A DNA stretch of 64,000 nt from Steinernema hermaphroditum (GCA_030435675.1 CM059624.1:15524769-15588768), one strand, 5' to 3'; shown: positions 52,441 to 63,918, numbered from the stretch's first letter. The notes: a model not told the origin generated them from the letters alone. Numbers and translations are program-made.

Positions 52441-54196
52441 ATGTTCCTTAGAAACGTTCCGATTGTTGCCGCTGCTTTGATACTTATTGTGAGTGTTCAT
52501 GAAGATGCTTTAGTTTGTTAGTGGTGTTATAGGCAGGAGTGCTGGGTATAGTGGTAAATGCCTTTGTGCTTTACGCTGTGCTCGTCAAGAAGGTCTTTGG
52601 ACGAGTCTTCGGTCGAATATGGATAAGTCGAGGAGTCGCCTACATTGTTTTGTGTTCCATGTTTATATTCTATCTTGCGCCAGCAATAGCCATGTAAGTT
52701 CTCTTTTGGGTGTTTTTGCAGACCGGTTTTGCCAGTGTTTTTAAAGTGCTGATAGCTATTTTATGGGCATCCTCGTGTACTTTTATGTCCAACTGGTTGT
52801 TACAGCACGTATGTTAAAAATGGTTACGACCACTATTTCGGAAGAAAGGGGAACGCTCACAAATAGTCCTGTTTGCACATCTAATATCGAAAAGCTCTGG
52901 GTTCTCCACCCGAGAGGGCTAGGTCTTCCACGTTACAGCCTATATGCCACACTTCTAAAGTTAGCCATTGGGTTGTTTTTGCTGATGCTTGCCTATTGCA
53001 GAGACACTGACTTCCTGTTCTCAACATGGGGACGCCGAATTCTCCACATTTCCATGTTCTTCTGCAATGTGGTCCTCGCGCACACTCTTTTAATCGCCAT
53101 CAACCGTTGCGTTATCATAACTCTGCCACTCCGCTACAAACGCATATTCTCACCACTTTGTACATATGCCTTTATCGCCCTATCGTGGATCGTCTGTGCT
53201 GCATGCATGGCTCCAAGCATAATAGGTTGTCCATCTTCATTGTCAACATCTCTTCATACAATCACGTTTAGATCCATGCCATCCTACAATCATCGAGAGC
53301 GAAGATTCGTTGATATTTGGAAGACCAGAATGTGGCCTGTTTGTCAACATTGTCGACATCAGTTTGCCTACAGTAAATATGGGAGCAACGGTTATCGTGG
53401 ATATCTTTTCTATCTTCAAAGTTAGAGATATCGTCAGGGTAAGGTCCTGTAAAACGCAGATTTGACGGCCTGGTCTAGGTCAGACAAAAGCTGAGCGAAC
53501 GAAAGATAGTGCGTAGGCGATGTCAAGGCAGCGAAGCCAAGCTCTGCGCCATGGTAAGAGGCATCTCCGTGACTTGAAAGCGAACCTATTTTACAGATTC
53601 TGGTTCAAGTCGTTGTGGCCATTTTTGTTTACTTCACTATCACCTTCGGAACTTACATTGAAAATGAGTTTCTCCAATTTTTGGCGACCACATTCACCTG
53701 GTGCATGGCACAGTTCTTGGATGGGTGAGTGCAAATATGGTCAGCATTTGGTACCCACTAGGGATGCACCGGAACGGAAACCGGAACGAACCGGAATCAG
53801 TCAGAAGGTCCGGTGTTCGAATCCACCCGCGAGCAAAACTTTTTTATTTTCGTATTTTCTCGACATAACATTCTAGAAACTGTTTCACTGTCTGATTCTA
53901 CGTAAGCAAAATTTAAATCTGCGGAAAAACGTGCAGAAAAAAGTACATAAAAAAGTTTGACCTGCGGGCGGATTCGAACCCCGGAGCTTCAGACTGATTC
54001 CGGTTTCCGTTCCGGTGCATCCCTAGTACCCACTGTTCTCAGGTTGATAGTGGTCATCTTCATACAAGAGATTAACTCGGGAATGCGTCATCGATTGAGT
54101 TCGACCATTTCGACGATTACTACAATCAGGAATGTTTCCAGTTCTTCAAGCTTTAATAAGAAGAAAGCAGCGGAAAATGGAGTGCAAAAGCGGTGA
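52441..54196 (+). CDS. Serpentine chemoreceptor, Srx-like (receptor 3)
   Basis: Seven exons: 52,441-52,488; 52,533-52,693; 53,002-53,225; 53,272-53,438; 53,479-53,553; 53,597-53,724; 54,043-54,196. They encode 318 residues. The start is MFLRNVPIVAAALILI. Features are VFGRVFGRIWISRG, LLIAINRCVIITLPLRYKRI, PECGLFVN before helix 5, FLATTFTWCMAQFLDGLIVV in helix 7, and a Ser/Lys tail ending ENGVQKR. Every splice phase matches receptor 2. The last intron (318 nt) contains an hAT MITE that does not touch the splice sites, so the gene should still be functional. AATAAA follows at about 54,239. Confidence 0.86.
53759..54025. mobile_element. hAT-type MITE in receptor 3 intron 6
   Basis: This 267-bp element starts tagggatgcaccggaacgga and ends in the inverse (ttccgttccggtgcatcccta). 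It is flanked by a perfect 8-bp duplication, gtacccac, at 53,751-53,758 and 54,026-54,033. Just inside the ends are gttcgaatccaccc and the inverse gggcggattcgaaccc, again a tRNA T-arm (B-box)-like core. There is no coding capacity. The perfect duplication suggests a recent insertion. Confidence 0.92.
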
Positions 54197-54938
54197 TTTT
54201 GTGGTATTTTTGTGACATGTTTATGTGCATAGACGATAGAATAAATAGCCTATTCTCCCAACAACGTAGACATGCAAATATACTGGACTCTATGTATACA
54301 CATAAACGCTGAATGCAGTATACCAAAGCTTTTGGATCCCCGATACGCGCGGTCATTGGAACTATACAAGGCTCAGAAAGTTGTGCAATACGAAAATACG
54401 TTTTTTTTTTGCAACGAAACGCATTTTGTGTGATTGAGTTGAGTGGTCGAGAGAGTGGTCGTGGTCGAGAGAGAGAGAGAGTGGTCGCTCTTGGCCGTTG
54501 TTGTTGGTAGAATGATCTCAGAAGTCCTGGAACACCATAAAGCCGTCCACCATTTTGCCAAAAATACCATCACAACCGCCCGATCACCCACGTTGTCCGG
54601 AGAAGCCAAAATCTCTTTGAAACCTCGAACCTTGTTAGCCAAAGATGCTCTGAAACTCCGTCATTTGCGCCGCTAGCCGAACCGAAGATTGGATCCGTTT
54701 CGCTCACTGTTCTTCATCGTCTGCGCCTTTACCGGAATCAGCTCTTTGCTTGTGCAGTGTCCGCGCAAACTAGTGCGATCGCCGTCTTTAGCTCTACCGA
54801 CGCCATTCGTCGACTAGGACAAGCTATTAAACCGGGCTCGGTCCCGGCGCGATTCCCTCTAGCACGTGTCGTACGGCGGCATAAGAACTGACATGTGACA
54901 AACCTATTTAATAAAACGTGCTCTTCCATTAAAAACAT
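54197..54938. other. Spacer between convergent receptor genes
   Basis: A purine-rich gagaga tract lies at about 54,465-54,483. A frame from the ATG at 54,512 (ISEVLEHHKAVHHFAKNTIT through LRHLRR, stop near 54,676) is open but unsupported by splice signals or homology. Nothing else is seen. Confidence 0.4.
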
Positions 54939-56050
54939 TCAGATTGGATAGGAACCAGTGCCCAGGACAGCGTGGTTCTTCACGACGAAGACCCTCATTT
55001 TCACCTTGTGCACCGCCGGCAGTATTTTCAGCAGCGCTCGACATCTAAGCTCCCTGTTGAATAGCAATATGATGCATCCATCTGCTGTATGAGCAAATAT
55101 CCAAATCCACGTTGTGCAGATGAACTTCAACCAGTGACCATTGAAGTACTGAGATACTTTGTAGAAGCAGAGAACGCATAGCATTAGGACCACTTCTTCG
55201 GTGCAGGTCTATAAAGAATGATTTTACTAGGTACGGATAGGGATACCCTCACCTGCACAAAGAACTTGATCTGCCTTTGGGTGACTTTGCTGTACATACC
55301 CTATAAAATTCGTATTTTAGCGATTCCCCGAAAAGTCTGAGTACCTTCTTAATCCAGTAGATCCTTGCCGACGTAGCGATGTCAATCAAAATTATCATCG
55401 AGATCATGGACATACTGAAAGTGAAATCCACGTAGGTCGCTTGGATCTGTCCACATTCAGTGTCACGGAAGTCGAAGGAAAAGTCGCTCTCTATGAAGAC
55501 CATGAGGCAGTTGTTGTAGAATTGTGGGCATATCAGGACGAAAGCGAATATCCATATAACTACTAGAGCAATGGTAGTCCGTTCCTTCGTGAATATTTCC
55601 TTGTATTTCAAGGGAAACGATAAGCAAATTAGCCGATTTATAGAGCTGAGAAGATGTGTCATTACACAGCTGTACCAGAAAAAATTGAGCAGCTGACCAG
55701 GACGACCACCCATGTAACTCTTGAGCAGATTTGTGTTTCTAAAATATTACTATTTAATAGTTCTACAATGCTAACTTACATAACAGCCAAAGGCCCTATA
55801 AAGCAGAAAAACATAACATTGAGACCAACGTTTGCCAGGCATTGAGAAATGCAGATTCGACTGAAGGACTCTCCAAACAAGCGAGTTCTAATCACTGCTT
55901 GTATGACATATGTGTTTATGAGAAGGCCTATGCAGGAAGTCTAGAACCGCCACAGGATTAGTCACTCACGAAAAGTGATTATCGACTCACCAGCATGACT
56001 GTAACTATGGCGAAAGATGGATTTGTAATGTGGCCGATTTTGGTGTCCAT
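54939..56050 (-). CDS. Serpentine chemoreceptor, Srx-like (receptor 4)
   Basis: Five minus-strand exons: 56,050-55,991; 55,940-55,780; 55,738-55,345; 55,300-55,253; 55,208-54,939. They encode 310 residues in one frame. The start is MDTKIGHITNPSFAIVTVML. Exon 2 is again 161 nt with the same AT|A split codon. Features are LFGESFSRICISQ, HLLSSINRLICLSFPLKYKE then IF, DTECGQIQATYVDF, the RQIKFFVQ sequence entering helix 6, and IFAHTADGCIILLFNRELR at helix 7. It is a closer match to the classical Srx layout than the tandem trio, with one fused exon 3 where they have two. It is transcribed towards receptor 3. Confidence 0.87.
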
Positions 56051-56890
56051 AAAGATATGGAAATGACGATGGATATAATGGAACTAAACCGAGAATAGAT
56101 GAATGACGACACCGACAGGTGTATTGAGAGCTATTCTTAATCCGCGAAACTGTCAAAATAACATAAAAACAACTGCAACGCCGTAAATATGAAAAGCAAC
56201 AGGTTAATAGATACGGAATGCCGGTAGGCTTTTCAAAATTGGAGGGCGGCAAAGGTTTGAATCCTCTCAAGTCGGCGGTAGTTCACAACGAGAGCAGTTC
56301 ACAAAGTTGGATCTATGGCAACTCCTATGTATCCTGCATTCTGAAAGCCGCAGTGATGATTGCGCCAAGAACGATCGCTCACTCCATTTAGAGGAGGGAG
56401 GAACGACCCATTGGCACCGACAAAAATGAATAACCACGATTGGGACGCAAGCGGAACGGAACGAACCAAGGAGTCTGTTCACTGCCTGCATCTGGAGCAG
56501 AGATGTTCGGTTTGTGTTAACCGAAATTTCGATTACCGGTTAACCGATAATCGAAAATTCAGATGACTCATCTGCCTCATGTTTTGTGGTGCGTCTGGTA
56601 TACGGGTAATGGCTAAGTCGTTCCATGCCAGGTTCCCACCTCGTGCACGTTTGACCGATCGACACGCTTAAGGCCATGTGGGAAACACGATCAATTGTTC
56701 CATTACGGGTGACAAAGTTTTGACCTCAAACGACGACATTGACATCCCATTCGTTTAATTGTTTTAAAAAGTGACTTGGGACCGTTTGCGACGTTTTGTT
56801 ATTTGAAGATGTAGTCCATTGTAGTGGTCATCCGAAATGAAACAACTTGACCGGTAACCTAGCCGATTTTACAGATTTTACAGATTTATT
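56051..56890. other. Intergenic upstream of receptor 4, no gene seen
   Basis: Contains a short palindromic low-complexity patch at 56,504-56,560 (aaccgaaatttcgattaccg), probably a relic of an hAT MITE like that at 6,081. No supported exon. The receptor 4 promoter should lie here. Confidence 0.4.
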
Positions 56891-59890
56891 TTGCGAACTC
56901 ATATTGCTTCACAATGTCGCACCCCAATATCACACCAATCCTGTCTGCAGACTCGTCGCGCGTTTCGTCTCCAATTGGTCGTCTGGAGCGTCTTGCAGAA
57001 GTCGTCACGCCATCGTCGTCGCGGTCTCCCGTGCGGTCGGGTCGTGTGTGGTCTCCACGATTCAATCTTCTGCGACCACTTCTCGGTTTCATCGTTCGCG
57101 AGTCGCCATCCGTAAATCCACTTTCGACGTGTAGCCGTTTCTACAACGTCTTTCAGCTTCGTCACGCCTCTCAGCCACTCGTTCGTTTTCTTGTCCAGCA
57201 ATCTGACGCCGATCATCCTTCTCTCCATCCTGCGCTGTGCCGTGGCGAGCTTCTTCTTCGCGGTCTTCGTTAACGCCCACGTTTCAGATGCATACAGCAG
57301 CGCAGGGAGGATACACTGGTCGAAGAGGCGTCTCTTCCATTTCATCTGTACGGATTGCGACGTCAGCAGTTGTTGATACTTGCGAAACACGTTCCATCCG
57401 CTTCGGATTCTGCGGCTGATCTCCTTGCTGTGATCTCTGGTAAGTCTGATTTCTTGTCCAAGGTAGACGAAGGCTTCAACTTGCTCCAGGTCTTCACCAT
57501 CTAGCTCGATCGTCGCTTCTTCCGTCGCAAGAATCTTCGTTTTTCCGCTGTTGATCTTCAGTCCGCTTTTGTACGCTACTTCTCTCAGTTCGTTCATCAT
57601 TTGTTGTAGTTCATCTTCAGAAGATGCGATCACTGCGATGTCATCTGCGAAACGCAGGTTGGAAAGCTTCTGTCCGCTGATGTTGACACCGAGTTCCGTC
57701 CAGTCCAGCTCGCGGAAGACTTCTTGAAGCACTGCCGTGAAGAGCTTCGGACTGATCGTATCGCCTTGCCGAACTCCTCGCTGGATGTTGATTGGCACTC
57801 GTTCTTCTCCAAGGCGAATGTGGGACGAGGCCTGCGAGTAAATGTTCTGCAGTAAGTTGACGATTTGAACTGGAACTCCTTGTCGTACAGCTGCCTTCCA
57901 GACTGCGTTTACTTCTACGGAGTCGAATGCCTTCTCGAAGTCAACGAAGGCGACGAATAACGGCATCCGGTACTCTCGTGTCTTCTCCAGCAGTTCATTG
58001 ATGGCGTGCAGATGGTCGACGGTAGAGTATTCTTTCCGGAAACCGGCTTGCTCGGCTGGTTGCGCGGCGTCCAACGTAAGCTCAATCCGTTTCACTAAGA
58101 CCTTCGTCAATAGTTTGTAGATGACGGAGAGCAGCGATATCGGCCTGTAGTTCTTGACCAGGAGCGGGTCTCCCTTCTTGAAGAGAAGTATCGTCGACGA
58201 ATCAGCCATCTTCTCCGGGACTTGGCAATTTCGCAGGCACCAGTTGAAGATTTCGGTCAGAGGGCGGAGGAAAGCGTTCTTGCCGATCTTCAGCATCTCC
58301 ACCGTAACCGCGTCTTCTCCTGGGCTTCTTCCGGTATGCATCTTCTTCAGAGCTTCTTCTACTTCACATTGCAGAAACTCCGGATATTCTTCTGATGCAG
58401 TTGCCGCTTCATACTCGACGTTCACCATGGAGGCATAGAGATCTTCGTAGAAGTTTCTCACAGCTCGCTGCAGGTCTGTTGTCGTTGAGCAGAGGTGGCC
58501 ACCTTCATCATCACGTAGTTGAATGATCCGTCTTCTTCCTGTTGCGACTTCGCCACGTATTTTCCGAAGACCTCTCGCGTTCTGCACTGCTGCTTCAACC
58601 AGGTGACGATGGTAATCGTTCATGTCGTTGCGCACTTCACGTCTAACCATCTTGTTTAGCTCCGTGAAGGCGATTCGGTCTTCAACGGTTTCCTGGTGTT
58701 TCCGCAGCTCATGTCTTTGTCGGAGAAGATCAACGGTAGTCGGTTTCAGTCTCTTCTTCTTCTCGACGGGCTCTTCGGCGAACTCAGCGGTTTCCTGGAT
58801 ATACTTCACCAGCTCTTCGTATCCACTTTGCATTTCGGAGTCGATCACAGGTAGGTTTGCAGCTAGCGCCATTTGGAAGAGTTCTCGGTTTAAGCGTTTC
58901 CTCTTCTTCGGCTGTTGCTGATCCCTTTTGACTGTCGGACCCGGAGGCTGAATCACTGCTCGGACGATGCGGTGGTCGGAGCCAGCGTTATTTGAACCCA
59001 GGACGGTTGACTTGCAAAACTGGATGGAGCGTGGCGCAAGAACGTAATCGATGCAGTTCTTCGTCGTTCTGTTCGGCGCAATCCACGTCCATTTGCGTCC
59101 TGGTCGGGCTCGGTAGAAGGAGTTTACCGACCGCAATCCAAAGTCTTCGCAGAAGTCCACCAGCAGTTGTCCTCGGGCGTTACGCTCGCCATATCCGTAA
59201 GTTCCGACAGCTTCTTCTTCATCACTTGTCTTCCTGCCCATTTTAGCGTTGAAGTCTCCAAGAAGAGCAGGGTATACCCGCAGTCTTGGCGCGATTACAC
59301 CCGATCCGGAGCTACTTGTACCCCTTTCCCAACCAGGCACACAAGCAGTCCGCAGCTCGATTCGGAGATCTTCAAGCAGGGCTTCGAAGTCGTCTTCATC
59401 TTCTTCGTCGTCGTCGTCATCATCTTCTTGTCTTCGGTGTCCAGTTGGAGGCGCATATACTGAGTAAATGCGTAAGATTTCTTGCCCAAACTGGAGATCT
59501 AGCATCGAGATCCTTGGTCCTATTCGGCGGAATTGACGGAAGTGCTGCTGCAGCCTCTGACTGAGGAGGAAACCCGTTCCAGAAGGGTCAGACCTGTCCT
59601 CCGGTCCGCTGTAGAAGAAGCGAAACTCGGAATCATTCAAGTCCATTGCTCCAAGGCCTCTCCATCTCAACTCAGTCAGGGCGAGCACGTCGATGTTGAT
59701 GTTCTTCAGCTCTTCTTGCAACTCAAGGAGACGTCCAGGCGAGGCGAGGCGGCGCACGTTGAGCGTTCCCAGGGTGATGCGTTGTTGGGGGTGGAACATA
59801 CGTAACCTTGCTGTTCCACGGCTTCTAGGTTACGGAAGCTTCGATTTCGACCGCTAACGGATATCGGAGCTCGAGAGAGAACCGACCGAT
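56840..59890 (-). mobile_element. RTE-type retrotransposon, second intact copy
   Basis: The minus-strand 5' leader begins near 59,890 (gtggaacagcaaggttacgt just before the start codon, like the 2.4-kb RTE). The 3' end is gcaaaataaatctgtaaaat plus another ctgtaaaat unit, again AATAAA followed by short tandem repeats. The protein is clearly diverged from the RTE at 2,494-5,373, so the two belong to different lineages or ages. Confidence 0.85.
56899..59799 (-). CDS. RTE endonuclease-reverse transcriptase (intact)
   Basis: The frame of 966 residues is uninterrupted and starts MFHPQQRITLGTLNVRRLAS. The endonuclease part shows LTELRWRG, GDFNAKM and SDHRIVRAVI. The RT part shows SSTILLFKKGDPLLVKNYRP, QAGFRKEYSTVDHLHAINEL, FVDFEKAFDSVEVNAVWK, GVRQGDTISPKLF and LRFADDIAVIAS (about residue 716). 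A C-terminal region with KWKRRLFDQCILPALLY, WLRGVTKLKDV and RPRRRWRDDF follows. All catalytic motifs expected for APE nicking and reverse transcription are present. An acidic stretch (residues about 122-140, DDDDDEEDEDD) is longer than in the other copy. Confidence 0.93.
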   Translation of the reverse strand: MFHPQQRITLGTLNVRRLASPGRLLELQEELKNINIDVLALTELRWRGLGAMDLNDSEFRFFYSGPEDRSDPSGTGFLLSQRLQQHFRQFRRIGPRISMLDLQFGQEILRIYSVYAPPTGHRRQEDDDDDDEEDEDDFEALLEDLRIELRTACVPGWERGTSSSGSGVIAPRLRVYPALLGDFNAKMGRKTSDEEEAVGTYGYGERNARGQLLVDFCEDFGLRSVNSFYRARPGRKWTWIAPNRTTKNCIDYVLAPRSIQFCKSTVLGSNNAGSDHRIVRAVIQPPGPTVKRDQQQPKKRKRLNRELFQMALAANLPVIDSEMQSGYEELVKYIQETAEFAEEPVEKKKRLKPTTVDLLRQRHELRKHQETVEDRIAFTELNKMVRREVRNDMNDYHRHLVEAAVQNARGLRKIRGEVATGRRRIIQLRDDEGGHLCSTTTDLQRAVRNFYEDLYASMVNVEYEAATASEEYPEFLQCEVEEALKKMHTGRSPGEDAVTVEMLKIGKNAFLRPLTEIFNWCLRNCQVPEKMADSSTILLFKKGDPLLVKNYRPISLLSVIYKLLTKVLVKRIELTLDAAQPAEQAGFRKEYSTVDHLHAINELLEKTREYRMPLFVAFVDFEKAFDSVEVNAVWKAAVRQGVPVQIVNLLQNIYSQASSHIRLGEERVPINIQRGVRQGDTISPKLFTAVLQEVFRELDWTELGVNISGQKLSNLRFADDIAVIASSEDELQQMMNELREVAYKSGLKINSGKTKILATEEATIELDGEDLEQVEAFVYLGQEIRLTRDHSKEISRRIRSGWNVFRKYQQLLTSQSVQMKWKRRLFDQCILPALLYASETWALTKTAKKKLATAQRRMERRMIGVRLLDKKTNEWLRGVTKLKDVVETATRRKWIYGWRLANDETEKWSQKIESWRPHTTRPHGRPRRRWRDDFCKTLQTTNWRRNARRVCRQDWCDIGVRHCEAI

Positions 59891-60006
59891 TCGCAGGTAG
59901 ACAAAAAGGAAGTCAACCTAGCCGAACCGAATCAAAACCGATAAACCGCTAACCATCTCCTCTTTTTTTGTCCGGATCCGTTAGATCATTTAATACTTCA
60001 TAATAA

Positions 60007-61196
60007 TCATAATAAAGACGGTTCTATAAGCAGCAATCCACAAAGATCTGGCCCCGGTCGAATAGCCGGCAGATCTTTCGTGTCCTCGCCGGCTACTGGC
60101 TGACTTACCGCCCGCAGGGTTACGTGACCCTGAGTGTGCGGAAATTCAAACAAAATAGGCCACGAGAATATACTGTCTTCAGCAAATAAACACTTCCACA
60201 TATTTTCCCACGTCTTTATAATGACGACGACGGAAAAGATGAGATCGTTGATGTCAGAAAATGGAATAGCAATCTGCGTACATGTGAGGTCCAGCGCACT
60301 TTTGAATTGGGAATATAACGAACAACACCCACTTATGGATGACAGCATAAGATCGTGTTCAACAACAGGATAAACAACCTGGTCATTGACACGTCACATT
60401 ACATGGAAAGTTAAAAGTTACTCTAATTTCGATAGAAGACATTATAATACAGCACTAAAGCGCTATGACCATCCATATGCACCTTCTCCTTGAATTGGAT
60501 TTGGAGTTGATAAACAAGGGCAATGCACATAGGATAAACAAGCACTTCTTTTGTCATGCTAACACTGCATAACATATGTTTGTGTTCTACTCACTGTTTT
60601 CATTATTCGCAAAGAAATATTATTGAAATTGTCCAGCATAGGACAATAGAAAAGGTCGTAAAACGTGAAAACCTGTGCAAAAAACGCTCGAATACCAGCA
60701 TGAAAATCCCCTATAATGAAGAAATCATAGTATAGGAATACAATATGCAAATGGACTATCTTCGAGAACAGTCTGTAGATGGCATGAGTAGATAGAATGT
60801 AGAAATGAAACGTGACAAATGTGTAGCTGATCTTGTAGAAAAGCCCAGCCTCCTTGAGAAACATGTCCGAATCTCACGGAACGAAATAACAAACTCTTAT
60901 TTCATCGGACGCAATGGAAAAGGCCGTAAAAAGAAACTCTTACTTCATTTCAATACGAGCATAAGCTGTGAGAAATATTGGATGAAGAAGCACTTTTAGT
61001 TGTTATTGGGAAATATAGAAAAATTCTGAAAATGGAGTGTAGTACAAAAGATTGTTGCTAGAAGTATCGCAATTGTCACATAAATATTATCTGAAAATAG
61101 GTAAATATCCGCAATGTGCCTCGCTAAAGCATTTGGACTGATATACCGAAAACATGCCGCGCAACAAACTCGATATAGATTCAGTCGGAAGAGCAA
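60007..61196 (-). pseudogene. Possible decayed membrane-protein (chemoreceptor-like) gene
   Basis: Minus-strand frames at 60,996-61,196, 60,559-60,864 and 60,007-60,348 are rich in aromatic and hydrophobic residues, with segments such as TFVTFHFYILSTHAIYRLF and IYVTIAILLATIFC that could span a membrane. They cannot be joined into one frame by clear splice sites, and no diagnostic motif of a named receptor family is seen. AT-rich composition alone could produce such frames. Confidence 0.25.
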
Positions 61197-61439
61197 TTAC
61201 TCGCAAGCAAACAGGAGAAAACAGCCATCAATAAAATTAAATTACTTGCTATGTGAACACATAATTTGATAGCGCAAATATCTCGACTTATGATGTTAAT
61301 GCATTCAGTAATGTCCACTTATAAAAGAAGACATTTTATTCAAGATGTTGACCTTTTAGAGGCGCAGGATTTGGTTGCCAACCTGGATGTTCAGAAGCGA
61401 AATCCGGTTGGAGACGCGGAGGAACTGGACGACTTGGTG

Positions 61440-61649
61440 CTACAGCCATCTTCCGATCAGGAATTTTGTGCCGGACGGGCCCACTCTTGGTTGTGGTCCA
61501 TGGTAGAACCGGAATTCCGAGCCGTTGAGGTCGAGGTCTTTTTTAACGACACCAATGAAGTGTAGCTCGATGTAATGTTGATGATACCACAAATCAATCG
61601 TAAAACGTTGACCTTTAAACGAGCGTTCGGCTCGCCGAAAATCGATCAT
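61440..61649 (-). pseudogene. RTE endonuclease fragment
   Basis: The minus-strand frame contains DLDLNGSEFRFYHGPQPRVG followed by PSGTKFLI, matching the DLNDSGFRFYHAGPxxxxxxSGTGFLI region of the intact RTEs. Only this short N-terminal piece is recognisable. Confidence 0.7.
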
Positions 61650-61799
61650 ATTTCGAAGCGGTGAACGGATTTAAACAAACCGAACAAAAACTACTTGGGA
61701 TATTACAGAGTCATTTCGAAGTGACCGCTTTCTCCAGCGATGTAGGCCTTCAAATGTTTTGGGAAACTTTTCACTGTAACCGCTAGATTTCGGAGACAG

Positions 61800-62330
61800 A
61801 TTTGATCCTATGCCTTCTGGAGAGTGGCCTTCAGCGAGCTGGTTGTTACTTGGCGAACTAAGCAGACCTTCTCCAAGATGCTACACACCGCGAAGTCCAT
61901 CAGATTCAAGTCCGGGCTGTTCGAAGGCCAACCTTCATTGGACAAGAGGTCGGGGATCGGCTGCCGGCAGAAGTCCGTCGTTGATTTGGTTCCATGGGCG
62001 GGCGCCCAGTCCTGCCTCAACATCAATCTCCTGTTTTCGAAATGCACTTCCACAATAGTAAGTAATGCTTCTCTCAGAATCAGATTCTAATGAATGGAAG
62101 AGTTCATCTTGGCTCCGAAACAGAAATCAATATAACACAACAGTACACCATAGGCCGACTTCCTTAATCCACAATTGTTCATCACTTCCCTCACGCGCAA
62201 TCCACCACTGATAGTTTCTGCAACCATAATTGGTAGATTGCGGATCACGGATAGCGGATTGAGGTTCCAGAAATGGGACCCAGTTCGGGTGCATGGAAAA
62301 AAGATAGAAAAACGTGGTTTGTTTACCAAA
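61800..62330 (-). mobile_element. Mariner/Tc1-like transposase fragment
   Basis: The minus-strand frame 61,808-62,053 reads RLMLRQDWAPAHGTKSTTDF and then WPSNSPDLNLMDFAVCSILE, the second and third catalytic Asp regions of a mariner-type transposase. The frame immediately upstream (62,087-62,329) may be the preceding part, but it carries no motif I can confirm. Terminal repeats were not found. Confidence 0.75.
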
Positions 62331-62509
62331 TACCGAGTAGCGCTGACGACAAACCCACGTGGGTCATAACATACATGTAAGAAGTACTACGTGGGTAACA
62401 ACCACTATTTCGAGAAGGTCAAATTTCGGATACTGAACAAAAGGTAAACCCAAACATCTATATGACACTAATTAAAAAGTGACATAACATCTGCGACGGT
62501 TGTTTAACA

Positions 62510-63420
62510 AATCAAATCAGATGGAACTGGTTTTCATAATTTATGGCTATGTTGTTCGAATGCGTATCAAATGAAACTCAAGACTAAAGACTAATTGAAT
62601 TTCCTCATGGTCGATTTATTTACATAAGGAGTGGCTGGACACAATATGTGCAGACGTCTGATATTTGCCCGATGAGCTCCACCATCGCGCTACTTCCGGA
62701 CAGAGCTTCTTTGCCGCTTCGAACCTCACACACACGGATGGGATACTGGCTCAGACGTCGTGCCTTGCGCCGAAAAACGAAGAGAAGCAGCGACAATAGT
62801 GATCTACGGTTCTTATTGTGCATTATGAGATTTCTTGCATGGTGAATGGCATTGAGTCAAACGTAAATGTAATGTAATGTTTGATATTTGGAATGCGCTT
62901 TTTTTAATCGTCCTCGCCTGCCCAAAGTAACTGGAAGACAGGGCAAATGTTCTGTTTGGTGATGAATCAAAGGTGGATGAGGACGAGATCCGCGGGAAAC
63001 CGGAAACCAAATCAGATGAAACTGGTTTTCATAATTTATGGCTATGTTGTTCGAATGCGTATCAAATGAAACTCAAGACTAAAGACTAATTGAATTTCCT
63101 CATGCTCTGTTTATTTACAAAGAGAGTGGTTGGAAGCAATATGGGAAGACGTCTGATATTTGGCATGCGTTTTTTGTTATCGTCCTCGTCTGCCAAATCA
63201 AGAACAAAGTTGTTCGTCTGTAAGTAACTGGAAGACAGGGCAAATGTTCTGTTTGGTGATGGATCAAAGGTGGATGAGGACGAGATCCGCGGGGAACAAT
63301 GTATGTGTGCCGCCGTGCAGGAGAAGAGTGCGATTTCCGTTGTATCAAGCTGACAGTGAAGCATGGAGGAGGGTCGGTTATGGTGTGGGCGAACTACCGC
63401 TAACTCATCTCATTCCGCGA
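62510..63420 (+). mobile_element. Tandemly duplicated Tc1-like transposase relic
   Basis: A segment of about 97 bases (ggttttcataatttatggct through actaattgaatttcctcatg) occurs at about 62,525-62,608 and again at about 63,022-63,105, and the following sequences are also related. The unit is therefore a direct duplication of roughly 497 bp. In the second unit, broken frames read NVLFGDGSKVDEDEIRGEQC and then, after a frameshift, KLTVKHGGGSVMVWANYR. The latter is the characteristic VKHGGGSVMVWG block of Tc1-family transposases. No terminal repeats were identified. Confidence 0.72.
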
Positions 63421-63918
63421 ACCTCTCTGGGCATAGATAGTTCCAATTTACTGTTACATTTCGGCATGGTTAAAATGGAGGGTTAATATCTAGCATGTCC
63501 AACACATAACCATAGTTCGTATTCCAGATTAGTGTTCGAAGATCAGTCTATAATTAGCGCTGCACGTAACCGAAGGAAGTAGAGCGAAGGTTGCACGAAA
63601 TGTCAAGAAGAGGCCGACACCGGACGTGCGAATTGTGATTATTTTTCTTTGGTCTCTGAAGCTCAGCTCAGCTATGCAGATCAATGGTGCTGAGCGGTTT
63701 TTACTGCACAGTGATGTATATGGTAGTGTTCATCGGGCGACATCTATTTTTGTACTCAATCCAATAATGCAAAGAGCGCAAGAATGAGAACGATGATCGG
63801 ATTAGCTACGCGTAATTAGCGACTGAAATGTCGCGCTTTGCAACGCGCATCTTGGGGCTGAACATTCAGAGCAGAGATGTACACGCACCCCAAACCGAAA
63901 ATAAAACATGAAGTCAAG
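63421..63918. other. Intergenic, no gene seen
   Basis: No supported coding or repeat feature. Confidence 0.4.

Noticed and set aside
56504..56565. A separate hAT element around the ttaaccgaaatttcg palindrome
   Set aside because: Only about 60 bases of low-complexity palindrome remain, with one cagag-like end and no detectable duplication.
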